A model generated the notes under the pieces. It was given only the letters and a program-made list of their open reading frames with translations. It was not told the DNA's origin and did not search any database. This document shows positions 8,769 through 16,325 of a stretch of 64,000 nt of DNA, piece after piece. The DNA is taken from contig DAOUJY010000047.1 of assembly GCA_034421995.1 (NCBI GenBank), positions 1-64,000 of the forward strand, written 5' to 3'. The translations under genes were made by a program, and so were the position numbers. The DNA is from Bin87 sp034421995. GTDB taxonomy: Bacteria; Chloroflexota; Dehalococcoidia; Lucifugimonadales; UBA3495. How positions within the stretch are numbered: the stretch's first letter is position 1; the number at the start of each line of letters is the position of its first letter.

Positions 8769-9557
8769 ATGCCTGAAACCGTACTCTACGAAAAGACCGG
8801 GACCGACAACCACGTTGCCATCATCACGTTGAACCGGCCCGAATCCTCCAACGCCATCAACCGGCAACTGCGCCGGGAGTTGCAGGAGGTTATCAACCAC
8901 TTCGATAACGAAGATGATGAAGCCTGGGTGGCTGTGATCACCGGCTCCGGCCGCAACTTCTGCGCCGGCCGCGACCTCAAGGAACGCGCCGCCGACAACG
9001 CCGAGGGCGTGCAGGCCCGGGCCGAGAACAGTATGTCGCCCAACAAGCCCCATATGTGGGAGCGGCCCACCAAGCCACTGGTGGCTGCCGTCAACGGGGC
9101 TGCCGCCGCTGGCGGCTGGTCCATCGCCCAGATGTGCGACGTGCGCCTGGCCGCTGACAACGCCCGCCTCGGCATCACCGAAACCAAGTGGAGCCTGATG
9201 CCGCCCTTCGCGGTGGAACTCACCAAGATGATCGGCATTTCCAATGTGCTGGAGCTGGTGATGACGGCGGATTTGCTGCCGGCGGAACGGGTCAGGGAGA
9301 TGGGCTTCCTCAACAAAGTGGTGCCGGCGGATGAGCTGGTGCCGGAGGCCGTCAAGATGGCCGAGAGCATCGCCCAGAACGCGCCGCTGGCCGTCCGCAC
9401 CATCAAGGAGCTGGCCTACAGCAGCCTGGATATGTCCATCGCTGAAATCAGCGCCAAGACCTACGTCGCCTACGACTACATCCTCACCACCCAGGACAGC
9501 AAGGAGGGGCCGCGAGCCTTTGCGGAGAAGCGGCGGCCCAACTGGCAGCTGAAGTAG
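8769..9557 (+). CDS. Enoyl-CoA hydratase/isomerase (crotonase) family protein
   Basis: 262 residues from ATG 8769, with AAGGAGA nine bases before it. The first oxyanion-hole strand is GSGRNFCAGRDLKE and the second is VAAVNGAAAAGGWSIAQMCDVRLA; both glycines are in place. In the second block the usual acidic catalytic residue is not obvious, so the reaction (hydration, isomerisation or decarboxylation of an acyl-CoA) cannot be assigned. The C-terminal helix AFAEKRRPNW is the normal family ending. The gene is probably co-transcribed with the upstream HIT gene. Confidence 0.9.
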   Translation: MPETVLYEKTGTDNHVAIITLNRPESSNAINRQLRRELQEVINHFDNEDDEAWVAVITGSGRNFCAGRDLKERAADNAEGVQARAENSMSPNKPHMWERPTKPLVAAVNGAAAAGGWSIAQMCDVRLAADNARLGITETKWSLMPPFAVELTKMIGISNVLELVMTADLLPAERVREMGFLNKVVPADELVPEAVKMAESIAQNAPLAVRTIKELAYSSLDMSIAEISAKTYVAYDYILTTQDSKEGPRAFAEKRRPNWQLK

Positions 9558-9603
9558 GTTCGCGCTGACCGGCTATCCTATAAGGCAGTGCTGTCCTGAT
9601 TTT

Positions 9604-10128
9604 ATGGACGTTTTACCTTGGATAGCCGGCAACCGCGCTTGGCTTATGGTAGTGCTGGCGGCGGTGGCGATTATCGCCGGCTTGGTTGTGATATGGTTCT
9701 TTCTGGGACCGATTGCCGAACGATTTGGCTTACCGGAAGCCGAGAGACTTGATATAGTCCGAGTATATCTGTTGGCGGTTGGCGGGGGCCTGCTCATATG
9801 GCAAATATTCATTGCCAGCCGCAGGGCAGCTTCTGCGGAACGCATTGCCGAATTGACAGCATTGGGCAACATTACCGAACGACTCAACGCCGCTATTGCG
9901 AACTTGGGTAGCGACAACCCTGTCGTCAGAATTGGCGCGCTGTACCAACTGCATCACATCGCCCGGGATGCTGCCAACTATCGTCGGACGGTTTTTAGGA
10001 TAGTAGAAACCTATTTGGCATCGATTGACCCAGAGTCCAGCGAATGGGATATCGCCACACAAATGCTGAATCAAAGAATCGCAGATGGGGGCGTTTATTA
10101 TGACGAAAATGCAAAAAATGGGGCGTGA
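9604..10128 (+). CDS. Membrane protein, normally fused to pentapeptide repeats
   Basis: 174 residues with two membrane helices (residues about 10-35 and 55-70) and a cytoplasmic part reading ITERLNAAIANLGSDNPVVRIGALYQLHHIARD. That block is the usual linker found in large proteins where the same membrane region continues directly into pentapeptide repeats. Here the reading frame ends at 10128, while the repeats begin in another frame at 10100, with a 29-base overlap. Either the gene is split and translationally coupled, or one base has been lost or gained. Confidence 0.7.
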   Translation: MDVLPWIAGNRAWLMVVLAAVAIIAGLVVIWFFLGPIAERFGLPEAERLDIVRVYLLAVGGGLLIWQIFIASRRAASAERIAELTALGNITERLNAAIANLGSDNPVVRIGALYQLHHIARDAANYRRTVFRIVETYLASIDPESSEWDIATQMLNQRIADGGVYYDENAKNGA

Positions 10129-10879
10129 CCTCAACCACAAGGATCTGCAGGGCAAGTCACTGAACAATCTAGATTTCAGCAACAGTCGATTCGTCCAGAC
10201 CAACCTGCGGAAAGCCGTACTGCGTGGCTCTTGGGTGAACAACGCCAACTTGCAAAAAGCCCAACTACAAAGGGCCGATCTGAGCCGCGCCACTTTTATT
10301 GAAAGCGACCTCAGAGAGGCCAACTTAGAAGACGCCAATCTAGAAAGCGCCGATGTTCACGATGCCGATTTCTCTGGCGCTAATTTGGTAAATTGCAATT
10401 TCCACAAGGCCGCAGTTCGCCGCGCCAAGTTTCCAGGAGCCAACCTGCACCAGGCCAATCTCAAAGAGGCCGACATTCACGGCGCTGATTTTTCCGATGC
10501 TAATTTGTATTCTGCCAATTTGGAGTTGACCAACGCTAATCGTGTTAATTTCCACCATGCTACTTTGACTAACGCTCGGCTAGTCGGTACGAATCTGCGT
10601 CATTCACGACTGGACAAAGCTAATTTGCAAGGCGCGAACTTGACTGACGCCGATTTTGGATACGCTACTGGGTACACGGTAGAGCAGCTAAGTATGTCTC
10701 ATTCATTAGCTGGAGCAAAAAATATCAAACCGAAAATCAAGGCAGTACTGCTGGATACAAGTCCTCACCTGTTTGTCAGGCCGGAGGATGCAAGCAAACC
10801 TGTCACTAGCATAGCCCAATCACTGAGAAATTTGCTCAAATCAATCGTCAAGTCTGTCAAAGGAGTATTGCAACTATGA
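10100..10879 (+). CDS. Pentapeptide-repeat protein
   Basis: 259 residues from ATG 10100 (GGGGG eight bases upstream; an in-frame ATG at 10085 is an alternative). About 30 tandem A(D/N)Lxx-type pentapeptides run from residue about 14 to 190, for example ANLEDANLESADVHDADF, predicting a right-handed quadrilateral beta-helix. The C-terminal 60 residues are Lys/Ser-rich and not repetitive. Function is unknown; members bind DNA gyrase or act as scaffolds. It overlaps the preceding membrane gene by 29 bases and the following hydrolase gene by ATGA, so all three are probably translated together. Confidence 0.85.
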   Translation: MTKMQKMGRDLNHKDLQGKSLNNLDFSNSRFVQTNLRKAVLRGSWVNNANLQKAQLQRADLSRATFIESDLREANLEDANLESADVHDADFSGANLVNCNFHKAAVRRAKFPGANLHQANLKEADIHGADFSDANLYSANLELTNANRVNFHHATLTNARLVGTNLRHSRLDKANLQGANLTDADFGYATGYTVEQLSMSHSLAGAKNIKPKIKAVLLDTSPHLFVRPEDASKPVTSIAQSLRNLLKSIVKSVKGVLQL

Positions 10880-11718
10880 CCACTCAAGTACAGCCCAAGA
10901 GCAAGAACATCACCGCCAACGGCATCAATCTGCACTATCTCGACTGGGGAACCGAGGGCCAGCCGCCCATGGTGCTGCTGCACGGGCTGCGGGGCCACGC
11001 CAACGTTTGGGAAGACGTTGCTCTGGCACTCTGCAACGACTACCACGTTTACTCCCTCGACCAGAGGGGCCGCGGCGACACCGACCACGCTCCCGGTGGG
11101 GACTACTCCACCGACGCCTTCGTCGCCGACCTGAAAGGTTTCGTGGATGCCATCGGCCTGGACAAGTTCATCCTGTTCGGCCACTCCATGGGCGGGCGCA
11201 ACAGCATGGCCTTCGCCGGCCAGCATCCCGACCGCCTGGAGCGCCTGTGCATCGTGGACATTGGCCCCCGCATCGAGCCGGCCGGCGGCAACCGCATCAC
11301 CGAAGAGCTGCGCAACCTGCCGCCCGAATTTGATTCCTTCGAAGCCGCGTTAGCCCACGTCCAGACCGGTAACCGCTTCGCCTCAGAGTCGGTCATGCGC
11401 CGCCGTCTGGCCGGCCAGAGCCAGGAGTTGCCCAACGGCAAGATCGGCTGGAAGTTCGACCCGGCCATCCGCGAGCAACGCATCAACGGGACGGCAGCGC
11501 CGGCCGCGGACTTGTGGCCCACCCTGGAGCGCATCACCTGCCCCACGCTGCTGGTTCGCGGCACGGAGACCGACCTGCTCACCGAGGAAACCGCCCGGCA
11601 GATGGTGGACACGCTGGCGCAGGGCACCCTGGCGGAGATCGAGCGCGCCGGCCACATGGTCTTCGAGGACAACCCCGCCGACTTCATCGCGGCAGTGAAG
11701 GGGTGGCTGGCCGATTAA
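10876..11718 (+). CDS. Alpha/beta-fold hydrolase
   Basis: 280 residues. The HG oxyanion loop VLLHGLRGHANVWE, the nucleophile elbow GHSMGG (Ser104), a late acid in RGTETDLLTEE and the catalytic His in AGHMVFEDNP make a full triad. The family spans esterases, haloperoxidase-like and C-C bond hydrolases; no cap-domain feature narrows it. It starts inside the stop of the pentapeptide gene (ATGA), so it is translationally coupled. Its composition is more GC-rich than the pentapeptide gene, like the chromosomal background. Confidence 0.88.
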   Translation: MTTQVQPKSKNITANGINLHYLDWGTEGQPPMVLLHGLRGHANVWEDVALALCNDYHVYSLDQRGRGDTDHAPGGDYSTDAFVADLKGFVDAIGLDKFILFGHSMGGRNSMAFAGQHPDRLERLCIVDIGPRIEPAGGNRITEELRNLPPEFDSFEAALAHVQTGNRFASESVMRRRLAGQSQELPNGKIGWKFDPAIREQRINGTAAPAADLWPTLERITCPTLLVRGTETDLLTEETARQMVDTLAQGTLAEIERAGHMVFEDNPADFIAAVKGWLAD

Positions 11719-11778
11719 TCCGGTCAGCCCGCTCTCTTCACCTTCACCCCGAGGAACCGTGTGGGAGGCTACATTCCG

Positions 11779-12387
11779 ATGGTCGCTACTCCTGAAAAAC
11801 TGTACACCATTGAGGAATTCATGGCGCTGCCCGAGGATATGACCGACGGGTGCGAGTTAGTTGATGGGCGGCTGGTGAGAAAACATATATGGGAAGATGA
11901 GGAGCGCACGGTCCATCCGCCCAATCTGGACCGTGCGCTGTCCATAAGCCGGATCATTCGCATTCTGGGGGGCTTCGTTGACTGTCGTAACCTGGGCGGA
12001 GTGCTTCCGTCGGTTCCGTTTCTGGTCGGCTCAAACCGGGACCGCGTGCGGCGTCCAGACGTGGCGTTTGTTGCCGGCCCACTGCCGACCGAACCGGATA
12101 AGATACGCGCTCTCGTGCCAGCACTGGTGATTGAAGTCATATCCCCCAACGACCTTGCGGGACAGCAGCTGGAAAAGCTACTGGATTACTTGGACGCTGG
12201 CGTACCGCTGGTTTGGCAGGTGTTCCCGAAGTCTCGCCATGTGTGGGGATGCAAGGCTGGCAAAGGCCCCATATTCCGCAGCGGCGATACGCTGACTGCG
12301 GAACCGGTTCTGCCCGGTTTCGCCTGCCCAGTAGATGACATTTTCCCTTCACAGCTCAATCAGCCCGCGATGGAGCCAGAAGCATGA
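11779..12387 (+). CDS. Uma2 family endonuclease-like protein
   Basis: 202 residues from ATG 11779 (GGGAGG ten bases upstream; GTG 11761 is an alternative). The family order is visible: YTIEEFMALPEDM, CELVDGRLV, RRPDVAFVAG, then ALVIEVISPND with the PD-(D/E)xK-like E-V-I-S-P core, then LDYLDAGVPLVWQVFP. Uma2 proteins (DUF820) are restriction-like nucleases of unknown target, highly expanded in cyanobacteria and Chloroflexota. The next gene, a second Uma2, overlaps by four bases. Confidence 0.88.
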   Translation: MVATPEKLYTIEEFMALPEDMTDGCELVDGRLVRKHIWEDEERTVHPPNLDRALSISRIIRILGGFVDCRNLGGVLPSVPFLVGSNRDRVRRPDVAFVAGPLPTEPDKIRALVPALVIEVISPNDLAGQQLEKLLDYLDAGVPLVWQVFPKSRHVWGCKAGKGPIFRSGDTLTAEPVLPGFACPVDDIFPSQLNQPAMEPEA

Positions 12388-12845
12388 CGTTGCAAATGTA
12401 CATTCATGCTTGGGGTATTATCCACATCGGCAGATTACTGAGTGAATTTGCCGAGCGGCACAACTCGGGAGTTGTGCTGGCAACGCCCACTTTTCGGGCT
12501 GGAGCATATCGTGACCGGACGCGCCAGCCCGATGTGGCGCTGTTTGCCGGACAGATACTTACCGACCCGGAAACAATACGCGCTTTGGTGCCGGCATTGG
12601 CAGTTGAAATCATATCGCCCAACAACACTGCCCTGGATATGCACGACAAAGTTGAAGAGTATCTGGCGGCCGGAGTGCAGCTGGTTTGGCAAGTATTCCC
12701 CGGCCGTAACACCCTGGTTGCCTGGTGGGGCGACCGGGCCGTAACCTTTCGTCCGGGCGACATCATCACTGTCGAACCCGTCCTGCCCGGTTTCGCCTGC
12801 CCGGTGGCCGGCCTTTTCCCGCCGCTGGCCGACCCGGCCGAGTAG
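12384..12845 (+). CDS. Uma2 family protein, N-terminally short
   Basis: 153 residues; ATG 12384 overlaps the previous stop (ATGA). It matches the upstream Uma2 protein from its first helix to the end: RQPDVALFAG, ALAVEIISPNN, VEEYLAAGVQLVWQVFPG and an identical EPVLPGFACPV block. It lacks about 50 N-terminal residues including the ELxDGR segment. The pair looks like a tandem duplication in which the second copy lost its 5' end and now relies on coupling. Activity is uncertain. Confidence 0.8.
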   Translation: MTLQMYIHAWGIIHIGRLLSEFAERHNSGVVLATPTFRAGAYRDRTRQPDVALFAGQILTDPETIRALVPALAVEIISPNNTALDMHDKVEEYLAAGVQLVWQVFPGRNTLVAWWGDRAVTFRPGDIITVEPVLPGFACPVAGLFPPLADPAE

Positions 12846-12912
12846 CCTGACAGCCCATGCTACAATCCCGTCATTCACACAGGCAGAAACTCCGCTGCCG
12901 AGGTAAATCAAC

Positions 12913-14136
12913 ATGAAAGTCTCCTTTTTCCACCTGATGCCCTACCAGGACCTGCCCGACGACTTCGCCGAGCACCATCATTCGGCCTGGGTTGACCTGC
13001 CCAACGAAAACTTCGATCCGGCCAAGGGCAATCAGTATTACGCGGACTACATCGACCAGTTGCAGTACGCCGACGAGGTTGGCTTCGACGGCATCTGCGT
13101 CAACGAGCACCACAACAATGCCTACGGCATCATGCCGTCGCCCAACCTCATTGCCTCGGTGCTGGCCAACACCACCGACCAGGGCGCGCTCATCGTGCTG
13201 GGCAACAGTCTCGCGCTGTACAACCCGCCGGTGCGCGTCGCCGAGGAGATGGCGATGCTGGACGTGATCTCCGGCGGACGGCTGGTGGCCGGGTTCCCGG
13301 TGGGCACCTCCATGGATACCACCTTCTCCTACGGCCAGGTGCCCATTACCCTGCGCGACCGGCACACCGAAGCCCACGACGTGGTCATGCAGGCCTGGAC
13401 GCAGCACCAGCCCACCATCTTCAACGGCAAGTACAACAAGCTGCGCTACATCAGCATCTGGCCCCGCCCCATGCAGCAGCCGCATCCGCCGGTGTGGATC
13501 CCCGGCTCCGGCAGCCTGGAAACCTGGGATTGGGTGCTGGACCGCGATTACGTGTATTGCTACCTGTCCTACTACGGGTACCTGCGCGGCCACAACATCG
13601 TCAAAGGATACTGGGAGCGGGCCGCCGAGCGCGGTATCGACGACAACCCGCACCGGTTGGGCTTTCTGCAACTGGTGTGCGTTTCCGAGACCGACGAGCA
13701 GGCGGAAAAAGACTACGAGCAGCACGTCAAGTATTTCTACGAGAAGATGCTCCGCGTCTATTCGCCCTTCGCCGAGTCTCCCGGCTACCGTTCGCTGGAA
13801 TCCATCCGCCGTTCGTTGCGGCCGCAGATGGGCGAGGAAGCGCAACGCGCCGCCACGGAGAACAGTTGGAAGGACTACATCGAACAAGGCCACGTCATCG
13901 GCGGCAGTCCCGAAACGGTGCGCCAAAAGCTGACCGAGGCGTGCGAGTTGCTGCGCATCGGACACCTCATGGTGCTGCTCCAGATCGGCAGCATGCCGCC
14001 GGAACTGACGCGCAAGAACACCGACCTCTTCGCCAACGAGGTCATGCCCCACGTCAAGGGCCTGTTCAACGAGTACGACGACCCCTGGTGGCCGGAGCGG
14101 CTGAAGTCGACTACTGCGGAAGCTGTGGGTGACTAG
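12913..14136 (+). CDS. LLM-class flavin-dependent oxidoreductase
   Basis: 407 residues, ATG 12913 with GAGG ten bases upstream. The bacterial luciferase-like TIM barrel is shown by the N-terminal YADYIDQLQYADEVGFDGICVNEHH, then AEEMAMLDVISGGRLVAGFP and the C-terminal VIGGSPETVRQKLTEACE. These enzymes use FMNH2 or F420 with oxygen to oxidise sulfonates, ketones or other organics; the substrate is unknown. It is one of three such genes in the window (also 20979 and 51340) but is not closely similar to either by eye. The two PaREP1-like genes follow immediately. Confidence 0.9.
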   Translation: MKVSFFHLMPYQDLPDDFAEHHHSAWVDLPNENFDPAKGNQYYADYIDQLQYADEVGFDGICVNEHHNNAYGIMPSPNLIASVLANTTDQGALIVLGNSLALYNPPVRVAEEMAMLDVISGGRLVAGFPVGTSMDTTFSYGQVPITLRDRHTEAHDVVMQAWTQHQPTIFNGKYNKLRYISIWPRPMQQPHPPVWIPGSGSLETWDWVLDRDYVYCYLSYYGYLRGHNIVKGYWERAAERGIDDNPHRLGFLQLVCVSETDEQAEKDYEQHVKYFYEKMLRVYSPFAESPGYRSLESIRRSLRPQMGEEAQRAATENSWKDYIEQGHVIGGSPETVRQKLTEACELLRIGHLMVLLQIGSMPPELTRKNTDLFANEVMPHVKGLFNEYDDPWWPERLKSTTAEAVGD

Positions 14137-14138
14137 CG

Positions 14139-14633
14139 ATGTCAACCCCGATGACATTCGCTGACGGCGACATCGCCGCCGCCGTGGCCAGGGGTCTAGC
14201 GGCCGCTCGGGACCTGGCGCAGCCTGATGACGCTGGACGGACGCCGGAGAAGTACGCGCAGCTGAGTTGGGATTTCCGGGCTAGCGCATGGAAGCATCTG
14301 AACGAGGACGGCGACCTACCTCAGGCCTCCAACAAGGCATGGGGCACGGTGTCCGAGACCATCAAGGCGGTGAGCGCACAGCACGGCGGGATTATCCATG
14401 CGCATCGCTCCATCTGGATGGTGCTGCGAGAATTGGCGAATCTGGCGGGCGAATCCGGCGAAGTTGATACGGCAAATTGGCTGAGGAACTCATTCGGGGT
14501 TGCTCGGACGTTGCACGCCAATTTTTACGAAGATGAAGCCGACGCGGGAGACGTAATTGCCGGCCTCGGTTTATGCGAAGAACTCTCGGAACGCCTTTAC
14601 GAACTGTTCTGGCCGGACCGTCCGACTCCTTGA
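14139..14633 (+). CDS. PaREP1/HEPN-like protein, tandem copy 1
   Basis: 164 residues, starting two bases after the flavin oxidoreductase stop. The pattern LPQASNKAWGTVSETIKAVS, a central helix MVLRELANLAG and the ending ARTLHANFYEDE...LCEELSERLYELFW fits the all-helical PaREP1 family, which is related to HEPN domains. HEPN proteins are often RNases or nucleotidyltransferase partners in toxin or defence systems, but the catalytic RxxxxH motif is not evident here. The first 130 bases are nearly identical to the next gene. Confidence 0.65.
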   Translation: MSTPMTFADGDIAAAVARGLAAARDLAQPDDAGRTPEKYAQLSWDFRASAWKHLNEDGDLPQASNKAWGTVSETIKAVSAQHGGIIHAHRSIWMVLRELANLAGESGEVDTANWLRNSFGVARTLHANFYEDEADAGDVIAGLGLCEELSERLYELFWPDRPTP

Positions 14634-14657
14634 CGTTCAGCGCTAACCTACAGAGCT

Positions 14658-15140
14658 ATGACCTTCAGCAACACCGACATCGCCGCCGCCGTGGCCAGGG
14701 GTCTGGCGGCCGCTCGGGACCTGGCGCAGCCTGATGACGCTGGACAGACGCCGGAGAAATACGCGCAGCTGAGTTGGGATTTCCGGGCTAGTGCATGGAA
14801 GCATCTGCGCGAGGATGGCGATTTGCCCCAAGCGTCCAACAAAGCATGGGGCCTGGTCGCGGAAACCGTAAAAGCGGTGAGCTCCCAGCACGGCGGCACC
14901 ATTCACGCCTATCGTTCCATCTGGGCAGTGGTCAGGGAGTTGAGCGGGTTAGTGGGCGATTCGGGAGACGTACAAACGCAGGCATTGATCGACAACGCTT
15001 TCAGCCGTGCGCGTGCGCTGCACAGCAATTTTTATGAGGATGAAGAAACGGATCAGGAAGTTGCGAACGGTCTCGCGCTTTGCGAAGAACTAACGGAGCG
15101 ACTCTACGAACTGTTCTGGCCGGACCGTCCGCAAATCTGA
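14658..15140 (+). CDS. PaREP1/HEPN-like protein, tandem copy 2
   Basis: 160 residues. The N-terminal region (AAAVARGLAAARDLAQPDD onwards) is almost the same as copy 1 at the DNA level, with about four substitutions in 130 bases, all but one at synonymous-type positions. The C-terminal half has diverged much more (ALIDNAFSRARALHSNFYED). The gene lies 24 bases after copy 1. This uneven similarity suggests gene conversion or a recombination junction inside a tandem duplication. Function is unknown, as for copy 1. Confidence 0.65.
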   Translation: MTFSNTDIAAAVARGLAAARDLAQPDDAGQTPEKYAQLSWDFRASAWKHLREDGDLPQASNKAWGLVAETVKAVSSQHGGTIHAYRSIWAVVRELSGLVGDSGDVQTQALIDNAFSRARALHSNFYEDEETDQEVANGLALCEELTERLYELFWPDRPQI

Positions 15141-15164
15141 CGACCACCTAAAGGAAGCACAGTT

Positions 15165-15659
15165 ATGGGCGAAAAATTGCAGCAGGGCGACCGCCTGCTC
15201 GGTCTGACCCTGGACCTCATCGACGGCGGTAAGTTGGAGTTGCCGGGGGATATGTCCTCCCGCTATTTGGCGGTACTATTCTACCGGGGGGTGTGGTGAC
15301 CGTACTGCTCGCGGCAGTTGGCCGCGTGGCAAAAAGAGCAAGACGCGCTGGCCGAAATGGGCGTTGCCATCGTCGGCGCCAGCGTGGAGCCGAAGGAAGT
15401 GGTGCAGGAAATGGCGACCAAATCCGGCGTTACCTTCCCCATGGCCTACGGCGTGTCGCGGGAAGACGCCGACCTGCTGGGTTCCTGGTGGTCCGACGAC
15501 CGGGGCGGTTACATCCAGCCCACCGAGTTCCTGCTGGGACGCGGCGGCACCGTGCTGGGCGCAATGTACGCCAGCGGCCCAGTAGGGCGCATCAGCCCTG
15601 ACGAGGCAGTGCATTTCATCGAAAGCCGAGAGCGAAGGCGGCTGGCCGACGGCGGATGA
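15165..15659 (+). CDS. Peroxiredoxin-like (AhpC/TSA) selenoprotein, UGA decoded as Sec45
   Basis: 164 residues if the in-frame TGA at 15297-15299 is read as selenocysteine. The start is ATG 15165 with AAGGAAG eight bases upstream. Reading through gives YLAVLFYRGVW-U-PYC, exactly where thioredoxin-fold peroxiredoxin-like proteins have FYRGxWCPYC, so the Sec replaces the first Cys of the redox pair. Downstream the same frame continues as a normal family member (VGASVEPKEVVQEMATK, TFPMAYGVSRED, TEFLLGRGGTVLGAMYASG) to a TGA at 15657. A SECIS-like hairpin lies at the right distance. The role would be peroxide or thiol redox defence in the cytoplasm. The alternative is a sense-to-stop mutation or sequencing error (TGC to TGA), which the hairpin makes less likely. 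Confidence 0.82.
15297..15326 (+). promoter_or_regulatory. UGA codon and bacterial SECIS-like hairpin
   Basis: After the UGA (15297-15299) a perfect 6-bp stem CGCGGC (15310-15315) and GCCGCG (15321-15326) encloses the five-base loop AGTTG. The apical loop begins 16 bases after the UGA and has G in its second position. From memory, published bacterial SECIS rules ask for a 3-14-base loop, a G in the first two loop positions and a spacing of 16-37 bases; all three are met. The hairpin would recruit SelB with Sec-tRNA. Confidence 0.75.
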
Positions 15660-15737
15660 CAACCCAACGGCCGGCTCATATAATGCCGTCAAAGCGAGAC
15701 AGTATTAACCCCGCATCGCAAACTTCTGGAGGACGAC

Positions 15738-16175
15738 ATGGCTACCGCGACCAAGTTTGAGGCTGTGACCAAACCCCTGGTGAAGATTACTGAGATGGAC
15801 CATATCGTCCTGCGCACCAAGGATGTGGAGCGTTCCCTGCGCTTCTACACCGAAGTGCTGGGAATGCAGGCGGAGCGAGTGGAGCAGTGGCGGGCCGGCG
15901 AAGTTCGCTTCCCGTCGGCACGCCTGAATGCCGACACCATCATTGACTTCTTCGCCTCCGATGACATTCCGGAAGGCCGGGATGATGTCCGCAACCAGGA
16001 CCACTTCTGCATGGTTATCGACTACACCGACATGGAGGAGCTGAAGGCTCACTTCGAGGACATCGGTGTCGAGATCCAGGCCGGCCCGGGCAAGCGTTGG
16101 GGATCCCACGGCGATGGGATTTCCCTTTACATCTACGACCCCGACGACAACGTGGTCGAGTTGCGCCACTACTAG
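15738..16175 (+). CDS. VOC (glyoxalase/extradiol dioxygenase fold) protein
   Basis: 145 residues from ATG 15738 with GGAGG upstream. The single-domain vicinal oxygen chelate pattern is clear: MDHIVLRTKDVERSLRFYTEVLGM, a metal-ligand candidate in NQDHFCMVIDY and the ending LYIYDPDDNVVELRHY with the C-terminal Glu ligand. Relatives are glyoxalase I, fosfomycin-resistance and dioxygenase proteins; none can be singled out. It follows the selenoprotein by 78 bases and is convergent with formate dehydrogenase across a repeat-filled spacer. Confidence 0.85.
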   Translation: MATATKFEAVTKPLVKITEMDHIVLRTKDVERSLRFYTEVLGMQAERVEQWRAGEVRFPSARLNADTIIDFFASDDIPEGRDDVRNQDHFCMVIDYTDMEELKAHFEDIGVEIQAGPGKRWGSHGDGISLYIYDPDDNVVELRHY

Positions 16176-16208
16176 GTCCTCAAGCGTACCTGCCTGGGCC
16201 GTGGTATC

Positions 16209-16316
16209 GTCAGAATCAGGATTTACAGGATTTTAGGATTAGCAGGATTGATGTCTTTCAGTTTGGAGAACCCCCAATCTGGTAAATCCACCAATCCAGA
16301 AAATCCTGATTCTGAC
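16209..16316. repeat. Inverted repeat with CAGGATT-type units
   Basis: A perfect 16-bp inverted repeat (GTCAGAATCAGGATTT at 16209-16224 and its complement at 16301-16316) bounds 108 bases. The left side holds short direct units based on (C)AGGATT (caggattt, caggatttt, aggatta, caggattg) and the right side their partial complements. It fills the spacer between the convergent VOC and formate dehydrogenase genes and could fold into a long imperfect hairpin. It resembles a MITE-like or intergenic palindromic element and has no coding capacity. Confidence 0.8.
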
Positions 16317-16325
16317 AATTTACCT

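Noticed and set aside
10100..10128. Programmed -1 frameshift at the A-run joining the membrane and pentapeptide genes
   Set aside because: The second frame is +1 relative to the first, so -1 slippage on the AAAAAA run would give the wrong frame. A split gene or an indel is simpler.
14139..15140. HEPN ribonuclease toxins with RxxxxH active site
   Set aside because: The motif could not be found in either protein, so only the broad PaREP1/HEPN-like fold is claimed.
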